Below are positions 11,613 through 23,135 of a stretch of DNA of 64,000 bases, one piece after another; position 1 is the stretch's first letter; each line of letters starts with the position of its first letter. A program made the position numbers and the translations under genes. Origin of the DNA: Lasiodiplodia sp. COLG20 (taxonomy: Eukaryota > Ascomycota > Dothideomycetes > Botryosphaeriales > Botryosphaeriaceae); contig VNWV01000010.1 in NCBI GenBank assembly GCA_009801085.1, positions 992,001-1,056,000 on the forward strand. Reading direction: 5' to 3'. Below the pieces are notes generated by a model. That model was not told the DNA's origin. It saw only the letters and a program-made list of their open reading frames with translations, and searched no databases.

Positions 11613-13521
11613 CTATGCTGAGTCGCCTGATGTTGTTCTCCGGCGAAGTAAGCAGTATCTTCCCCACCTTCTGCGGTGGCGCTCAGGGACGAATGGCAGG
11701 TCCGGCACCCATCCGAGTCTGCCAATCGTGCTCGTCGCCGCCGTATCGAGGAACCTTTCGCATTTCACTGCTTCCCAGGTCGCCGTGTCCCCAATGTAAT
11801 CCGGTTCCAGCTCCGAAGGCGTCCAGCTGGGTAGCGACGAGTCGACCACGAACGTGCAGCTATCGATGTCAGTCTAATACGCCGTTAGCTAAATGATGCA
11901 GAGCGCGTGAAAATGGGCCTTTATTCACGTATTTCCCTGGGTCCTCCTTATTCTCGTCATTCATGCCGGACGGGATCAACCACGCGCCCGGGAACAGTCC
12001 AAAGCCAGTGTTTGCTTCGCTAAACTCGCCGGGTAGGAGACCGGTGAAAGCGCTCTTGACGAACTTCGCCCTGACGCCTTTGGGCAGGAAGTAGGAAGAC
12101 GGAAACCTGTACCACTCCTTGCCGAGACAGACTGTGTCTCCCGGCTTGGACCCCCCGTCCTCGTGCAGCGGCTCGTACACCTTCAATGGCGCCGAGTACG
12201 CAGTGCTCATGCCGATCGCGCGCCAGACGCCGATGTCAATCGCGCCCAGGACGAGGAGGACCGCGGCGCCCAGCTTCAGCTTGGCTGGGATCTTGCCGAC
12301 CAGCTGGCGGGGATCTGACGATCCAAAGTAAGCGAGAAGGATGTGCAAAGATATGGCAGAGTTCAGCGCCAGGAAAGGATAGACAGGGTACATGAAGCGT
12401 TCCTCTTTGTGGGGCTGAAGGGTGAAGATGGTCAGCCAAAGATAGAAGGGAGAGACAAAAATAATGCCTCTGATGAGGCTCGACTTGGTCGAAGGCTGCT
12501 TGCGGAACAGCTGGCTCAACACCTGCAACGGCAGCGCAGCAACCGCCAGAACGAACCAGACGTTGAAGTTCAGGATGAGGTTCCGGGCGTAAAAGTGCCA
12601 CGGCTCGGTCCCGTAGATATCGGGGCCCCTACCCGGGCCGCTGAAGACGTTGTAGAGGACAATGTTCAGCGGCACGCACACAAATTTTCTGTAGAAGAAC
12701 GAGTTGATCGACTCCGAGACAACCTGGCAACGCGTAAGCTAAGCAGACGCACTGCAGATATCGTACCAACCAAGATGCAAAAAGATCTGACAGCTCCGTC
12801 GAGGAATCTCTTGGCAGTGTCGTAAATAGAGCCGGTCTGCAGGGCGAGGAACAGCTCCTCGGCGATGAACGGCAGGACCAAGACGGAGGCAAAGGGCCAC
12901 CCAAGAATGCCGCCTACGGCGAACCAAAAGATGCCCGCAGCCGTCCTGAGGCCGCCCTTCCAGTCCATAAAGGACGACAGCGCCAACATGTTCGTGTACA
13001 TGGCAAAGCTCGACGGGAGGTAGGCGGTGGAGGCGTGGAACATGCCCGGGCTGAAGACCATGGCGATGAGGAAGAAGACGGCGATGCGGGGGTTCAGGGT
13101 CCTCGCGATGGTGGCGAACAAGCGCGTCTCGCAGCAGGCGCAGAAGAAGCCCAGGGCGAGACGGAGGAAGTAGAATTGGGTCGTCTTGGTGCTGCCCGGG
13201 AGCAGCCTGGCGACGGATGCGATGGCGGCGTGGATGCCGGCGTAGGCCCAGCTGCGGATGGCATATTCAGGCGAGTATTCCCAGGTCTGCAAGCCGTGCT
13301 TGTGGTCAAGGTAGTGGGTGGGCTCGAAGAAGTTGAAGACTTCGTCGCAGTCTTGCACAGGAGCGTAGAGGGCGGAAAGGATGTGGGTGCCGCAGAAGAG
13401 GTAAAAGGCCACGACGGGGTTGAAGTCGGGCGCGGGCCTGCGCAGGGGTCAGTATCGTGCCTGGGCCGGTCAATTGGGTCGGATCGCACTTTTTGCCCTT
13501 TGGCTGAGCTTTGGGCGGCAT
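11613..13521 (-). CDS. ALG9: ALG9 alpha-1,2-mannosyltransferase (GT22)
   Basis: Adds alpha-1,2-mannoses to the lipid-linked oligosaccharide in the ER lumen during N-glycan assembly. Four exons, 13521-13490, 13437-12771, 12723-11929 and 11873-11613, give 584 residues with multiple membrane spans. The luminal catalytic loop reads QDCDEVFNFFEPTHYL (Asp42-Glu43), followed by GLQTWEYSPEYAIRSW. The GT22 motif HKEERFMYPVYPF is present in exon 3, and the C-terminus ends in the RYCLLRRR tail. The first exon is only 32 nt (intron 13489-13438, branch ACTGAC). Intron 2 (12770-12724) needs a GTTGGT donor to keep frame, which is weaker than the others. The alternative GTACGA donor four bases on would shift the frame. 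Divergent from NAF1. Confidence 0.93.
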
Positions 13522-13716
13522 CGTCGCGGTGGAGTGGTCGCTGTCAGAAGCTTGAGCGTGGCATCACCCAACAAATGCGCGCCGGGGCCCTGCGCGTCAT
13601 AGGGCTGCCAAGCTCGGACCGCTCCTGCACCCGCGCGCAAAATTTCCAGACGCCGCGCGCTCTTTCTTCGCGCCTGTCCGCCCAGCTTCTTTTCTCGCCA
13701 TTCCTGCACCAAAATT
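13522..13716. promoter_or_regulatory. compact bidirectional promoter ALG9/NAF1
   Basis: Only 195 bp separate the two start codons, so core promoter elements and both 5' leaders must share this space. No TATA box is evident, as is common for housekeeping pairs. Confidence 0.6.
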
Positions 13717-15690
13717 ATGTCTTTCCAAGGTGGCATCCCTGGCCTCGGCCTGCTGAGCTCCGAGCAGCAGCAGCCTGCCGTTCCCTCGCCCTCGATCAAG
13801 CCGGACGACCATGCGCAACCGCCTCAGACCAGCGACCCGACGCCCGCAGTCGCCCCCGCAGGCACGCCGGACGAGAAGTCTGCTGTCGACACAGCGGCCG
13901 ACCATACTTCCAGCGTTCAGAACCTGGGCCAGAAGCTCGAAGAGAGCTCCCTGCAAGCCGCCGATCCCAACAAGCAAGAATCAATCATCGCAGAAAAGAC
14001 CGACCAAACCCAGGCCGAGCCCAACGCGCAGGAGGGTACGACCGTGAAGGAGGATCAGGATGGAGACACTTCGATGGCTGAGAATGCCGGCCTTTCGGCG
14101 AGCGCTCCCGGCGACGACGGCATGATCGAGCGGAAGCCAAAAGCGGATCCCGAGTTTTTGCAGGCCGCCGAGGCGAACAAGAGCAACCCGAATGCCGAAT
14201 GGCAGTTTGATTCCTCAGATGCCGAGTCTTCCGACTCGGACACTTCCAGTGACACGTCCTCTGAAGAGGAAAGCGACGATGACGAGTACCCGATGCTCGA
14301 CGCCGCCGAAGCGGCCCGCATACTGATGCAGGAGGAATACGGCGACGATGAGGGCGGCAAGGGTCCGGGAGCGCAGCTTCGCACCGCAAACGAGGTCGTC
14401 GAAGAGAAGATTGAGAAGCCGGATGTCACCGTCACTCCGGAAATGAAGATTACCGAGCTCGGCAACGTCGAGAGCATAGTCGATAACATGATCCTCATCA
14501 AGGCGAACACGTCGGGAGAATACCAGGTTCTCGAGAGTGGCTCGGTGCTGTGCAAATACGACCGGTCCGTCATCGGCGCCGTGGCCGACACCCTTGGCCG
14601 AGTGCAGGAGCCCCTCTACACGGTCGCTTTCAACAACGGCGAGGAGATCAGCGAGGCCGGCCTCGTCAAGGGCCTGACCATCTACTATGTCGACAGCCAC
14701 TCCACCTACGTCTTCACGCAGCCTCTGAAGAACTTGAAGGGCACGGACGCGTCCAATCAGTTCGACGAGGAGGTTGGCGAGAACGAGATTGAGTTCTCTG
14801 ATGATGAGGCCGAGGCCGAGTACAAGCGCCAGCAGAAGCAGAAGAAGCGTGCAGCGCACGAAGAGAAACACGGGCCCCGTAGCGGCGGAAAGGCCAGCCA
14901 GCAGCAGCAGCAGCAGCAACCGCCGTACACGGGTGCCTTGAGCTACGATGACGATGGAACGGACATGTACATTCCGATGAAGCGGCCAGACAATCTCCAC
15001 CACCAAATGATGGACCAGGGTGGTGCGCCGGTTGAGGGACAGCCGGGTTCGTACAAACCTCACCGTGGACGTGGCAAGCGCGGTGACCGCGGTGGCCGTG
15101 GTGGTGGACGCAGTGGGCGTGGAGGAGCCGGATTCCAAGGCTCCTCCAGCCACCAGCAAACCCAACAGGACCCGCCACAGACGCAAGCAGCGCCACCCCA
15201 GCAAGCATTTGCTTTCGTTCCGCCTCCACCGCCCCAAGCGAGCCCGTCCTATCCTCAGCAATCCTCTTCGCCTTTCCAGTTCAACAGCCCTCAAGCGTAC
15301 GCATGGCCTCAGAGCAGCGCTACGCCCTTCACATTCGGCCAGAATACGTCGCAAGCGCCTTCCAACTTCCCCGCCGGTGCCTTTGTGAATCCGGCCTTTT
15401 TCCAAGGGCAACAACAGCAGCAGCAGCAGCAGCAGCCATATGCTACACAGGCGCCGTACCAGCCTCCCCAGCAGGCTGCGTATGCTCCTCAGTGGACCCA
15501 TCAGCAAGCTGCCGATGCCTGGCGCATGGTCCAAGCGATGGCTGCGGCTCAGGCAGGCGGCCAAGGCCACAGCCAAAGCCAGAACCAGAACCAGAGCCAA
15601 AATCAGCAAGGTGCAGCCAACAGCGCCGCTGCCATTCAAGAGATTTTGAGGAACCTCGGCAACCAAAACAACGGTGCTGGACAGCCTTAG
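13717..15690 (+). CDS. NAF1: NAF1, H/ACA snoRNP assembly factor
   Basis: Nuclear chaperone that binds the Cbf5 pseudouridine synthase early in H/ACA snoRNP assembly and is later exchanged for Gar1. Single exon, 657 residues. An acidic disordered N-terminus (SSDAESSDSDTSSDTSSEEE near 165-190) is followed by the Gar1-like beta-barrel at about 245-335 (ITELGNVESIVDNMILIK, GSVLCKYDRSVIGAVADTLGRV, YYVDSHSTYVFTQPL). Then come a basic coiled stretch, a short polyQ, an RGG box near 449-470 (HRGRGKRGDRGGRGGG) and a long Gln/Pro/Ala-rich tail with a second polyQ. The domain order matches NAF1 and not Gar1, which is much smaller with RGG on both sides. The start ATG follows a divergent 195 bp promoter. 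Confidence 0.93.
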   Translation: MSFQGGIPGLGLLSSEQQQPAVPSPSIKPDDHAQPPQTSDPTPAVAPAGTPDEKSAVDTAADHTSSVQNLGQKLEESSLQAADPNKQESIIAEKTDQTQAEPNAQEGTTVKEDQDGDTSMAENAGLSASAPGDDGMIERKPKADPEFLQAAEANKSNPNAEWQFDSSDAESSDSDTSSDTSSEEESDDDEYPMLDAAEAARILMQEEYGDDEGGKGPGAQLRTANEVVEEKIEKPDVTVTPEMKITELGNVESIVDNMILIKANTSGEYQVLESGSVLCKYDRSVIGAVADTLGRVQEPLYTVAFNNGEEISEAGLVKGLTIYYVDSHSTYVFTQPLKNLKGTDASNQFDEEVGENEIEFSDDEAEAEYKRQQKQKKRAAHEEKHGPRSGGKASQQQQQQQPPYTGALSYDDDGTDMYIPMKRPDNLHHQMMDQGGAPVEGQPGSYKPHRGRGKRGDRGGRGGGRSGRGGAGFQGSSSHQQTQQDPPQTQAAPPQQAFAFVPPPPPQASPSYPQQSSSPFQFNSPQAYAWPQSSATPFTFGQNTSQAPSNFPAGAFVNPAFFQGQQQQQQQQQPYATQAPYQPPQQAAYAPQWTHQQAADAWRMVQAMAAAQAGGQGHSQSQNQNQSQNQQGAANSAAAIQEILRNLGNQNNGAGQP

Positions 15691-17231
15691 GTCGACTTTG
15701 GTACATTTGTACATATTTACTGTTGTCTCACGGTTGCACCCGCCACCGAGATATCGCGTTTTGCAGACATGATGACAGCATACTCCGCGTACAGCATTTT
15801 CGAAGCCAGTTCTAGTTTTTGCCGCATCGGGTCCCCACAGTAACCGTTTGTGACACTGCTAGAAGGCATATGCCTGAGCGCTGTATTAAGCCTCGCGGAG
15901 AGTTGCTTATTTCTACTTGTCATTGCTTCTGGTTTAGAGGGGGCGAAAGCGTTTTTCCACAAGCCAATCGGCTATTCTTGCATTTGGCGGCGTCATGGTG
16001 GAAAATTCGCATGTTCATGGCGGCGTTGGCGAGTAGTATTGTAAGTTTGGTTCAAGGCTGTTGGAGTGATGCATTGGCTTGCCTTAGTCGTGTCAGCGAC
16101 AATCTATCTTTTTACTTACTGCCTGTAGTGCTACGTGAGCTATGCGGGGTTGTGGTACACGGACGTGCGGTGTGACTGGTTGGTGGACCTCATCACGATG
16201 GGATGCAGTACTGACGGAAAAGAAACTGCAGGTCAGACGGAGGCAGCAAAAGTTCTGAGACACGGACGGATTTTTCACCTGAGGCTCAGGCGATGGAGAG
16301 AGGCCAGTCACGGGCACGTTGCATTTAGCAGCGTGCTGGCCAAGCTCAAGCGCCAGGATGCGAAACGCAAGCGCGCGCCCGCACAGCCGTGAAATTAAGC
16401 TCAGCAGCTGGGCACATTTAGAACACGAAAGGCAGCTGCAAGAGAATGCGAACTGTTCGTCCCTGACGAGAGAAGGGAACAGCTGCTCTACTAAAACTGA
16501 CACGACGGCGTTCGTCTCCTTTATCCGACCTACGTTTAAACGGTTCGCACCGACGCCGAAAGCATTCCGTTCAATCAACGCTCTTCGCTTAAAAACGCCC
16601 GGGCCTGGGTGGTGCAGACCGTGCCTGGCAGGCGCTGACCACTCACGGCTGCGGATTGCTGGCCGGATTGCCCCATTGCCTTACTCCTCCACATTATCAT
16701 CCTTTCCAGCCATTGCGCCGCGCCTTACACCGTGTCATGCGCCGCCGACAGGGTTGGCCTCCACGCCTGCCGCTCTCCCGCGCCGCAGCCGTTGTCTGAA
16801 TGGCCAGCCCGCAGCTGTTAATCTGGGCGTACGGCGAGGCACGGCTTATAGCCAGCTTCTGGAAATAGCTGCTTGGCCGCCGCTGCAAGTCGTGCATGAG
16901 CGATGGCATTGTTTCATCGCACGCGCCCTCCTGTTCTTTTGCTCGTCCGCCGATTCTTCTGCGCTTTTCTTCTCTACACTCGCCGTCTTCAAGCCTTTTT
17001 CTTTCCTGTGTCACAGTCCCTGCATACCGTCGCTCGTTTCTGCACGTCTCACTCGCATTCTGGGCATCAGATCCATCCCGATTGGCGCCCATCCCGACCA
17101 TCCGTTTTCGCTGGCTTTGGGATCGACGTCTCCTAGGTGCTACAGACGCTCTGCCTCGACCTAGTTCTTAGTGGGCGCACTCGTCGCTCGTCATTCGTTA
17201 CTTGCTCCAAGATCCTTTGGTTGCGTTCAGC
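15691..17231. other. intergenic region, no gene seen
   Basis: 1.5 kb between NAF1 and the GPI-type protein gene. The part just upstream of 17232 is pyrimidine-rich (16900-17050), as often seen before fungal transcription starts. No recognisable protein or RNA. Confidence 0.5.
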
Positions 17232-18188
17232 ATGAAGGCCGCTTTTCTCCTCGCCGGCTGCGCTTCTGCCCTGGTCCAGCGCGCTTTGAGCAGCCCTCTC
17301 GAGAACGCCCTCGTCGCCCGCGATGACGATGACCATGATTCTTGCGGCACCAATCTGGAAGTCTGCAACCCCTCCGGCGCGTCTACCGACAAGCTGCCCG
17401 CTCTCGGTCCCGACCTGTCCGGCCTCTACCTCTCCCTCCTCGACGCGGTCAAAGGCATCAACTTCAAACGTGACAGCATTAACCACATGAACCGGCCCCG
17501 CGACACCCCCTCGTTCTGCTGCGCGACCGGCACCTCCTGCCTCCTGCTCTCGACCTACGACATCCCCTTCTGCTACGACAAGTTCACGACCAACTTCATC
17601 TTCCCGGACGGCAGCTCGGGCACCATCCACACGGGCGCCTTCTCCTCGGCCTCGGGCGGCACCGCCGACCTCCTCAACGGCACCTACACCAACGACGACA
17701 CCCAGGACGGCGACCTCTACGCCGGCTCGCATTCCGCCGACAGGCCCGACACGGCGACCCTCAGCATCCCGCCGCAGTACACGGCAACGGGCGTCGGCTC
17801 CGCCATCCCGCTGACGGCGCTCGGCGTCGTCACCACCGTCGTCGAGACGGCCGTGACGACCGAGGTCTCGACCGTCTCGGAGAGCGTCGTCGTCGTCCCC
17901 GCCACCACGCGCCCCGAGAGCACCGTCCTCGGCACCACGATTGCCGGCGAGACGACCCGCGCCGACAGCGTCGTGCCCGCCACGACTATCCCTGCGAGGA
18001 CGACCACCGTCGCCGCGCACGAGACGCGCGTGACCGTCTCGTCGTCGTCGACATCCGTGGCTTCGGCGGCCGCGGCGTCGGCGTCTGCGACGGGCGGTGC
18101 TGCTGCCGTTGCGGTGGGTGGAGGGAGTGGAAGGGTGGTGGTGGGTGTGCTGGGCGCTGCGGTGCTGTTGGGTTTGGGGGCGATTTGA
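17232..18188 (+). CDS. probable GPI-anchored cell-surface protein
   Basis: 318 residues in one exon from the ATG at 17232. The N-terminus is a signal peptide (MKAAFLLAGCASALVQRA). The ectodomain (about 20-190) has Cys pairs in SCGTNLEVCNP and SFCCATGTSCLLL and a further Cys in IPFCYDKF, suggesting a small disulphide-bonded fold. Residues about 200-285 are Ser/Thr/Val-rich with repeated VVPATT-like motifs, typical of O-mannosylated wall stalks. The C-terminus is small residues followed by a hydrophobic tail (VVVGVLGAAVLLGLGAI) as in GPI-attachment signals. This architecture is common among fungal wall proteins of unknown role; no enzymatic motif is seen. Cell-surface location is inferred from the sequence signals. 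Confidence 0.8.
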   Translation: MKAAFLLAGCASALVQRALSSPLENALVARDDDDHDSCGTNLEVCNPSGASTDKLPALGPDLSGLYLSLLDAVKGINFKRDSINHMNRPRDTPSFCCATGTSCLLLSTYDIPFCYDKFTTNFIFPDGSSGTIHTGAFSSASGGTADLLNGTYTNDDTQDGDLYAGSHSADRPDTATLSIPPQYTATGVGSAIPLTALGVVTTVVETAVTTEVSTVSESVVVVPATTRPESTVLGTTIAGETTRADSVVPATTIPARTTTVAAHETRVTVSSSSTSVASAAAASASATGGAAAVAVGGGSGRVVVGVLGAAVLLGLGAI

Positions 18189-18737
18189 ACGGGGAGGGTT
18201 CTTCATTTGGGAGGCGTTTTTTTATTGTACATGTCTTTGTATATCCTGGATGAATGTCTAATGAAGAGTGGGATATGGGTTGTCCTCTACGCTGTACATG
18301 TCATTGAGGGCTCGATATTTTCCCATATCGATACGAAAATTCTTTGGTGGTTCAAATGTTTAACTTCGTGGTTGTAATTGGATGGCGAAGAAAAGACGAG
18401 CCAGGTTTGAGGAGAGGAGAGCGAATGGATCGAACGGAAAGTTGAGGTGACGCAGGATGTCCCCCTTTGACGAGTAAGTGAGTCGTATATCGTAGAGTTG
18501 GACTGACACGTAGTTGTTCAGTGGACTTTTTCGCCCGAGTGAATGTTTACTTTGAGACTGTGGCGATCAAGGAAAAATCGAAGGGTCTATCAGCACAGGT
18601 TCCCTTATGCTGGCAGCGGATGGCGGCGGCCGGAAGCGGCCCGAGATATCAGCGTAAAATATAGATATAGGTAAGTGTCTACTCGAGCTGCTAGAGGTGC
18701 TGGCGCTACTAGCTGCAACTAGGATTACCAAAAAGTA
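18189..18737. other. intergenic region, 3' side of the GPI-type gene
   Basis: No gene seen. Near 18687-18725 it has a GCT/AGC-rich patch containing GCTAGAGGTGCT, a 12-mer found inverted near 56668-56680. Confidence 0.4.
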
Positions 18738-19085
18738 CTAGTATTGCTGCGTATGTACCACTGGATAAGTAATCCTTGGTACTAGCAGAATTCGTCCCCA
18801 GTAGCTCAGCTCCGGGAAGTTTGCCAATGTCGAAACAGAGTGGTGCGCAGTATCCCGCCTCTGCTCACGACCCTCTGGGATATCGGTCAACGCTTGGAAT
18901 AGATCCGTCCTTGCGTTTGTTCCCATGAGGAGTTGGTTCGGGCAGACCCTCGTTGTCGCGCTTATAGCGTTATTGAGTGATGTTTGAATGGACGGAACTG
19001 CTTCGGTCCACTCTGATTCCGGACATGTTGTTACGTAGTATCTGATGGAAATTTCCACAGTCTGGTTTGTACGCTTGTTCTGCAC
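18738..19085 (-). mobile_element. relic of a Ty3/gypsy-type retrotransposon integrase
   Basis: A 115-codon open stretch on the minus strand reads NKRTNQTVEISIRYYV, then PESEWTEAVPSIQTSLNNAI and TRVCPNQLLMGTNARTDL, then IPEGREQRRDTAHHSV. This is the C-terminal half of a retroviral-type integrase core as in fungal gypsy elements (pattern SERTNQTVEIALRYY..LNN..T..SPNELL.G). The upstream part (DDE core, RNase H, reverse transcriptase) is absent: a stop codon lies eight codons before the alignable part. The sequence after REQRRDTA no longer fits. No LTRs were found nearby. It is a short dead fragment, not an active element. Confidence 0.75.
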
Positions 19086-19862
19086 GATATTGCAGGTCTA
19101 CTGGAGAAAACTCGTATGTGTTGGACTGAGAGGAGAGTGCTTTTGTATATTTCCACGCAAGTAATTACTGATTTTCTGCTCATTTTTCACCCTCCTCTGA
19201 GAAATGATGGCAACCTTACTCGTTGACGCAAAGACTTCAACCATAGCGTGGCGTGGCATGCCTGTACACATGTTGGAGATGAGAAGCAGGAGGGGCGAAG
19301 AACCGCCTTGGAGGAGAAAGGAAACGCCACTCATTAGCATCACCGACCAAAAATTTTGGGAACGACAGCAAGAATGACATGGAGAAAGAAGAACCTTTAC
19401 AAGGCAACCATCCTAGCTTGATTCAAGGCTTCCCGTCTAACAGAAAACAAAACTCGCGAACCAACGGACCCACTCCATATCAAACACATCTTCTCTACAG
19501 ACATCCACCTATTTTGCACGGGCAGAACCAAACGTGCAGGAAGAAAATCTATTCTACGGTTGTTTTGTCTTTTCCCCCGTTCCAAGGAGCCTTGTACACG
19601 GAACGCCAAATAACAAGCCAAAAACAAGAGTTGAGATCGACGATTACGCAAGAAACTCCACGACGCGCCAAAAAGTAAGGCAATATTCTGCGAGAGGGAC
19701 AGTAAAAAACTACTTGAAAAACTCCAAGCCGGGCAAACGCCAAGTATAAACCCGTGCTTTGCAAATAATGAACGTCTAGCCATCCTATCAATGGGCGTGC
19801 GCAGACGCGCATGTAGTATTTACAAGGGAAGGAGAATAACGGATCGACGGACGATCATCGGT
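19086..19862. other. intergenic region, 3' side of the DDHD gene
   Basis: 777 bp, relatively AT-rich. Two overlapping open frames of about 100-130 codons on opposite strands (19379-19783) match nothing I know. Part is likely the 3' untranslated region of the minus-strand lipase gene. Confidence 0.45.
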
Positions 19863-22800
19863 TCACTGTTTGTTGAAATCCGGTGCACTCCTCGATTTCT
19901 TCAGGATACGGTGTCGAGCCAGCAGCTGCGAGATCATAAAGTGGCTGACGTCCTCATCGGCGTAGTAGGACAGATGTGAGGCGATACTGGCCAGCAGGGA
20001 GATATCGAATGCGCCCCTATCATCTTGTTAGTCACCATCTCCCCCCTTTTGTTGCTTTAGCGATTATCGACTTACTCCTGAATGCTGTAATCCACCCGCC
20101 CGTTGCTGTTCAGTGCCCTGACCTTCGCCTCCTCGCGCCTCAGCTTGCGGCTGCGTTCCTCGATCTCCTGCCACTCGCGCTGCTCGCCGAGATCGCGAAG
20201 GTCGGCGTCGCTGCGCTGGCTCTCCCGCCGCTTTGCGAAACCGGAGTACAGCGTCTCGATCTCCGAGTCGATCAACGTCGGCGGGTGCTGACCGTCCTGG
20301 CCGGCTTCAACCTTCGTCGGCGTCGTCGTCGGATCTGTGGAGCTGCCCTGTTGGCTCTGTGCCAACTTGCGCTTCTTTTCCTCGCTTATGCCCGCGGCTT
20401 CCGCAGCCGCGTTATTGCCGTCTTGCGACGTACCTGCAGCTGCCGTCGAAGGAACAGCTGCACCATTACCAGCATTGGCAGACAGGGGGCCGCGGGATTG
20501 GCTCGCGATCGGATTGCCGAGCTTAGAGGCATCCTCCGCAGTAAGTCCAAGGCTTCGGTTGAGCAGACTGTTCGCGATACCCGAGCTCAGACTCGTCCAC
20601 AGGCCAGACACGCTCTGTCCCACGCGCGCACCTATGCCTGTGAGACCCTGAGCGACAGGAGCGCCAAAGATGCCCTTTTTGGTGTAAGGAAGTGGCTGAG
20701 GCTTCAAGGCGGACATGGCCGGAGAGATGAGCGGCTCGAGGCGGTAACTGATCGGGTCGGTAGGATGGAAGATGTTGAAGATGCGTTGGCATTTCGGCGA
20801 GGATGTAGTGATTTCGAAATGGCTTTCTTTGCTGGACGAAGGGTCCGCCAGGAACGGATCGTCCGTCGACAGCTGCGTGTCCGGATGCAATTTGCTCTGG
20901 GAAATGCGGGCCGCGATGGTTTTGCCACTGAGCATCTGGAAAAGACCGATGGGCGAACCGAGAGCGTAAAAGTCTTCGACATCAAAGTCCAGCTTCAGGT
21001 CTTCTGACCGTCGGTGGTGCTTGTGGCGCTCGCCACGTGCCTTTTCCTCCCTCTGCTGGCACAGAAGATCGAACATGATGGCGGATCCGAGCGAATGTCC
21101 GACGAGGCTCACCTTGCCGTTGAACTCGGGATTGCGGTCTTTGAAAAGCTTGTAGATTCTGTTGCATTCTTGGAGGACGATCCGGGATATGTGGCTCTTG
21201 TAAGCGGGACTTTGGTAGAGAAGAACATCCAGGGCGAGGTCGGTTATGAGATTCCGCACGGCCGGAACTCCTTCCACCGTGATGTTTTCCAGGCTGGGGT
21301 ACTCGTCGTCCTCGATGGAATGAGCGTCTCCGAGATCAAACTCCCGCCTGTTGTGCTTCAAGCTCTGCTTGGGGAAGTCGAGAAGATGGCGCCAGACGAT
21401 CGGCAAGACCTGCACGCGACAGTTTTTGGGTAGCTTGTCCACCTCACCGTTCAAAGCCTGTAGATCCGCCGACTCGGCATACACCGACTTCAACGTCTTG
21501 CGGAGCGTGTTGACGTCGTGGACGAAGTTGATCGACTCCATCCTCATGCCCAACCGTTGACCGATGCCGTGGGTTACGAGCAGGAGATGCTCAATCTCAC
21601 GGCCCTGCTCTTCCCCTTCCTGCTCCTTGTAATCCTCACGAATCTCCCTCTCGGCGCGTTTTCGTACTTCCTCTTCCTGCTTCTCGAGGTCCTGAGGGTC
21701 AGTCGAAGCTATCAAGTTGGACATTTGGCGCTCGAGCGTCCGGCGACGCGCGTCGGACGGCGTTTCTTCGACTTCACTCTGCTCACCAGAAGACGTCTCC
21801 CCGGCTTTCGATTCCTGCTTGGCCGACGGTTCGGGTTCGGGCTCAGCTTTGGCGTCTGTGCTGGCCTCCTTTTCGTCCTTGGGGGATTTCTTTTTGGCCT
21901 TTTCTTTTTCCTTTTCCTTCTCAGCTTTGAGGTCCACGTAACCACGGATGAGCTTGACGCCCGCGAAATGGCCGCCTCCAGCAAAACGTTGGTACATGGT
22001 GCTGCTCATGCGCGAAAGAAAGTCGTCGGTGAGAAGCCACGCGGTAGTAGAGTCCTGATAGGTGACGACGGAGTTCATGTGAGCTCCGAACAACCGGTGC
22101 GTCTTTGGCGGCTCTGGCGGCGCCGGTGCGTCCTTGGGTTCGGGCGCTGCGCTCTCGGGCGCCGACTCCGGTCCTGAATCGCCAGACGTCGAGGCCACGG
22201 TCGCAGACCTCGAGATGCCCTTTACGGTTTTGTTCGGATCTTCGCCGGGTGGCAATGATGTAGGGCGCGACTTTGGTTGCGACGCGGAGCGCGGCCGTTC
22301 CAGATTGGCAAAGCGCCAGGGCTTGATCTTGATATAGCCCTCCTCCAGCTGGTTCGCCAGATTCTCGTCGCAAGGCCGAAGGGACGTGGTGCTCTCTGCT
22401 CGAGTTAGTTGAGACGTCCATACGCATCACTCTTGGGAAGCATACCTTGGAAGAACCATGTGCCTCTCCGCACCTCGTAGACGGCGCCAATCCAGTATGC
22501 AGGGGCCAGCTCTCGTCCCTCTACGTCCACGTCGAAGAGGAAGTCCTCGTTCACAGGGACCTTGGCCTTGAGCTCGCCGTTCAGCTCCGATCTCTCCCAG
22601 CGGATGTTACGCTCCTTGATCTGCCACTGTTGGGGTTCCTCTTTCTGGGTGCTTTCCTGACCGTGCAGCTTCTTGCGCTCGGCCTCCTCGGCCTCGTCGC
22701 AGATCTTCTGGAAGGTGGCCTCGAGGGCGCGCGAGTCGCCGGCGGAGAAGGGGTTCCATTTCTTCGGCTGCGGGGGCTTGTCGGTACTGGATGGGTTGTT

Positions 22801-23135
22801 GGCGAAGACCAGGGCCTTCCTCTTGGGGATCTGCTCGCAGTCAGCAGGCTGCATCACGGCGGCGCTCGGGGGCATACGTCGACAGCGTGGAACCACAGCA
22901 CGCTCAGCGGCGGGCAGTCTCTCGGGTACTTCTTCAGGCTCAGGCGATGCCTGTTGGTCACGGTGTGGTCGGCGCCTCTGCTCTGCTGGGTGAGGTTGAG
23001 CTCGGGAGGCTGGGGCTCGCCAGCGTCGGGGGCGGGATGGGTCTGAGGGGTCTGGTTGCGCGAGCCCCAGGGCGAGATGGCGTTGATGCCTGCGGCAAGG
23101 TAAGAACCTGAAGACTTCGCGTCCGGCGCGGTCAT
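19863..23135 (-). CDS. DDHD-domain phospholipase (DDL1/PA-PLA1 family)
   Basis: Four exons, 23135-22878, 22830-22446, 22395-20076 and 20016-19863, give 1038 residues; all three introns (47, 50 and 59 nt) join in frame. Members hydrolyse phosphatidic acid and other phospholipids; yeast Ddl1 is the closest characterised relative I know. Exon 1 has RHRLSLKKYPRDCPPL, exon 2 the conserved VPVNEDFLFDVDVEGRELAPAYW and WFFQESTTSLRPCDENL junction. A charged Lys/Glu-rich insert precedes LLLVTHGIGQRLG. The nucleophile elbow GHSLG is at about 647-651 (Ser649). The DDHD region includes DVEDFYALGSPIGLFQML and FHPTDPISYRLEPLI. The last exon restores the ending ISLLASIASHLSYYADEDVS. The start at 23135 was preferred over an in-frame ATG at 23297 because conserved sequence begins only after it. 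Confidence 0.9.

Noticed and set aside
14215..15714. 499-codon minus-strand frame opposite NAF1
   Set aside because: Leu/Arg/Val-rich shadow of NAF1's Gln- and Glu-rich codons; no independent features.
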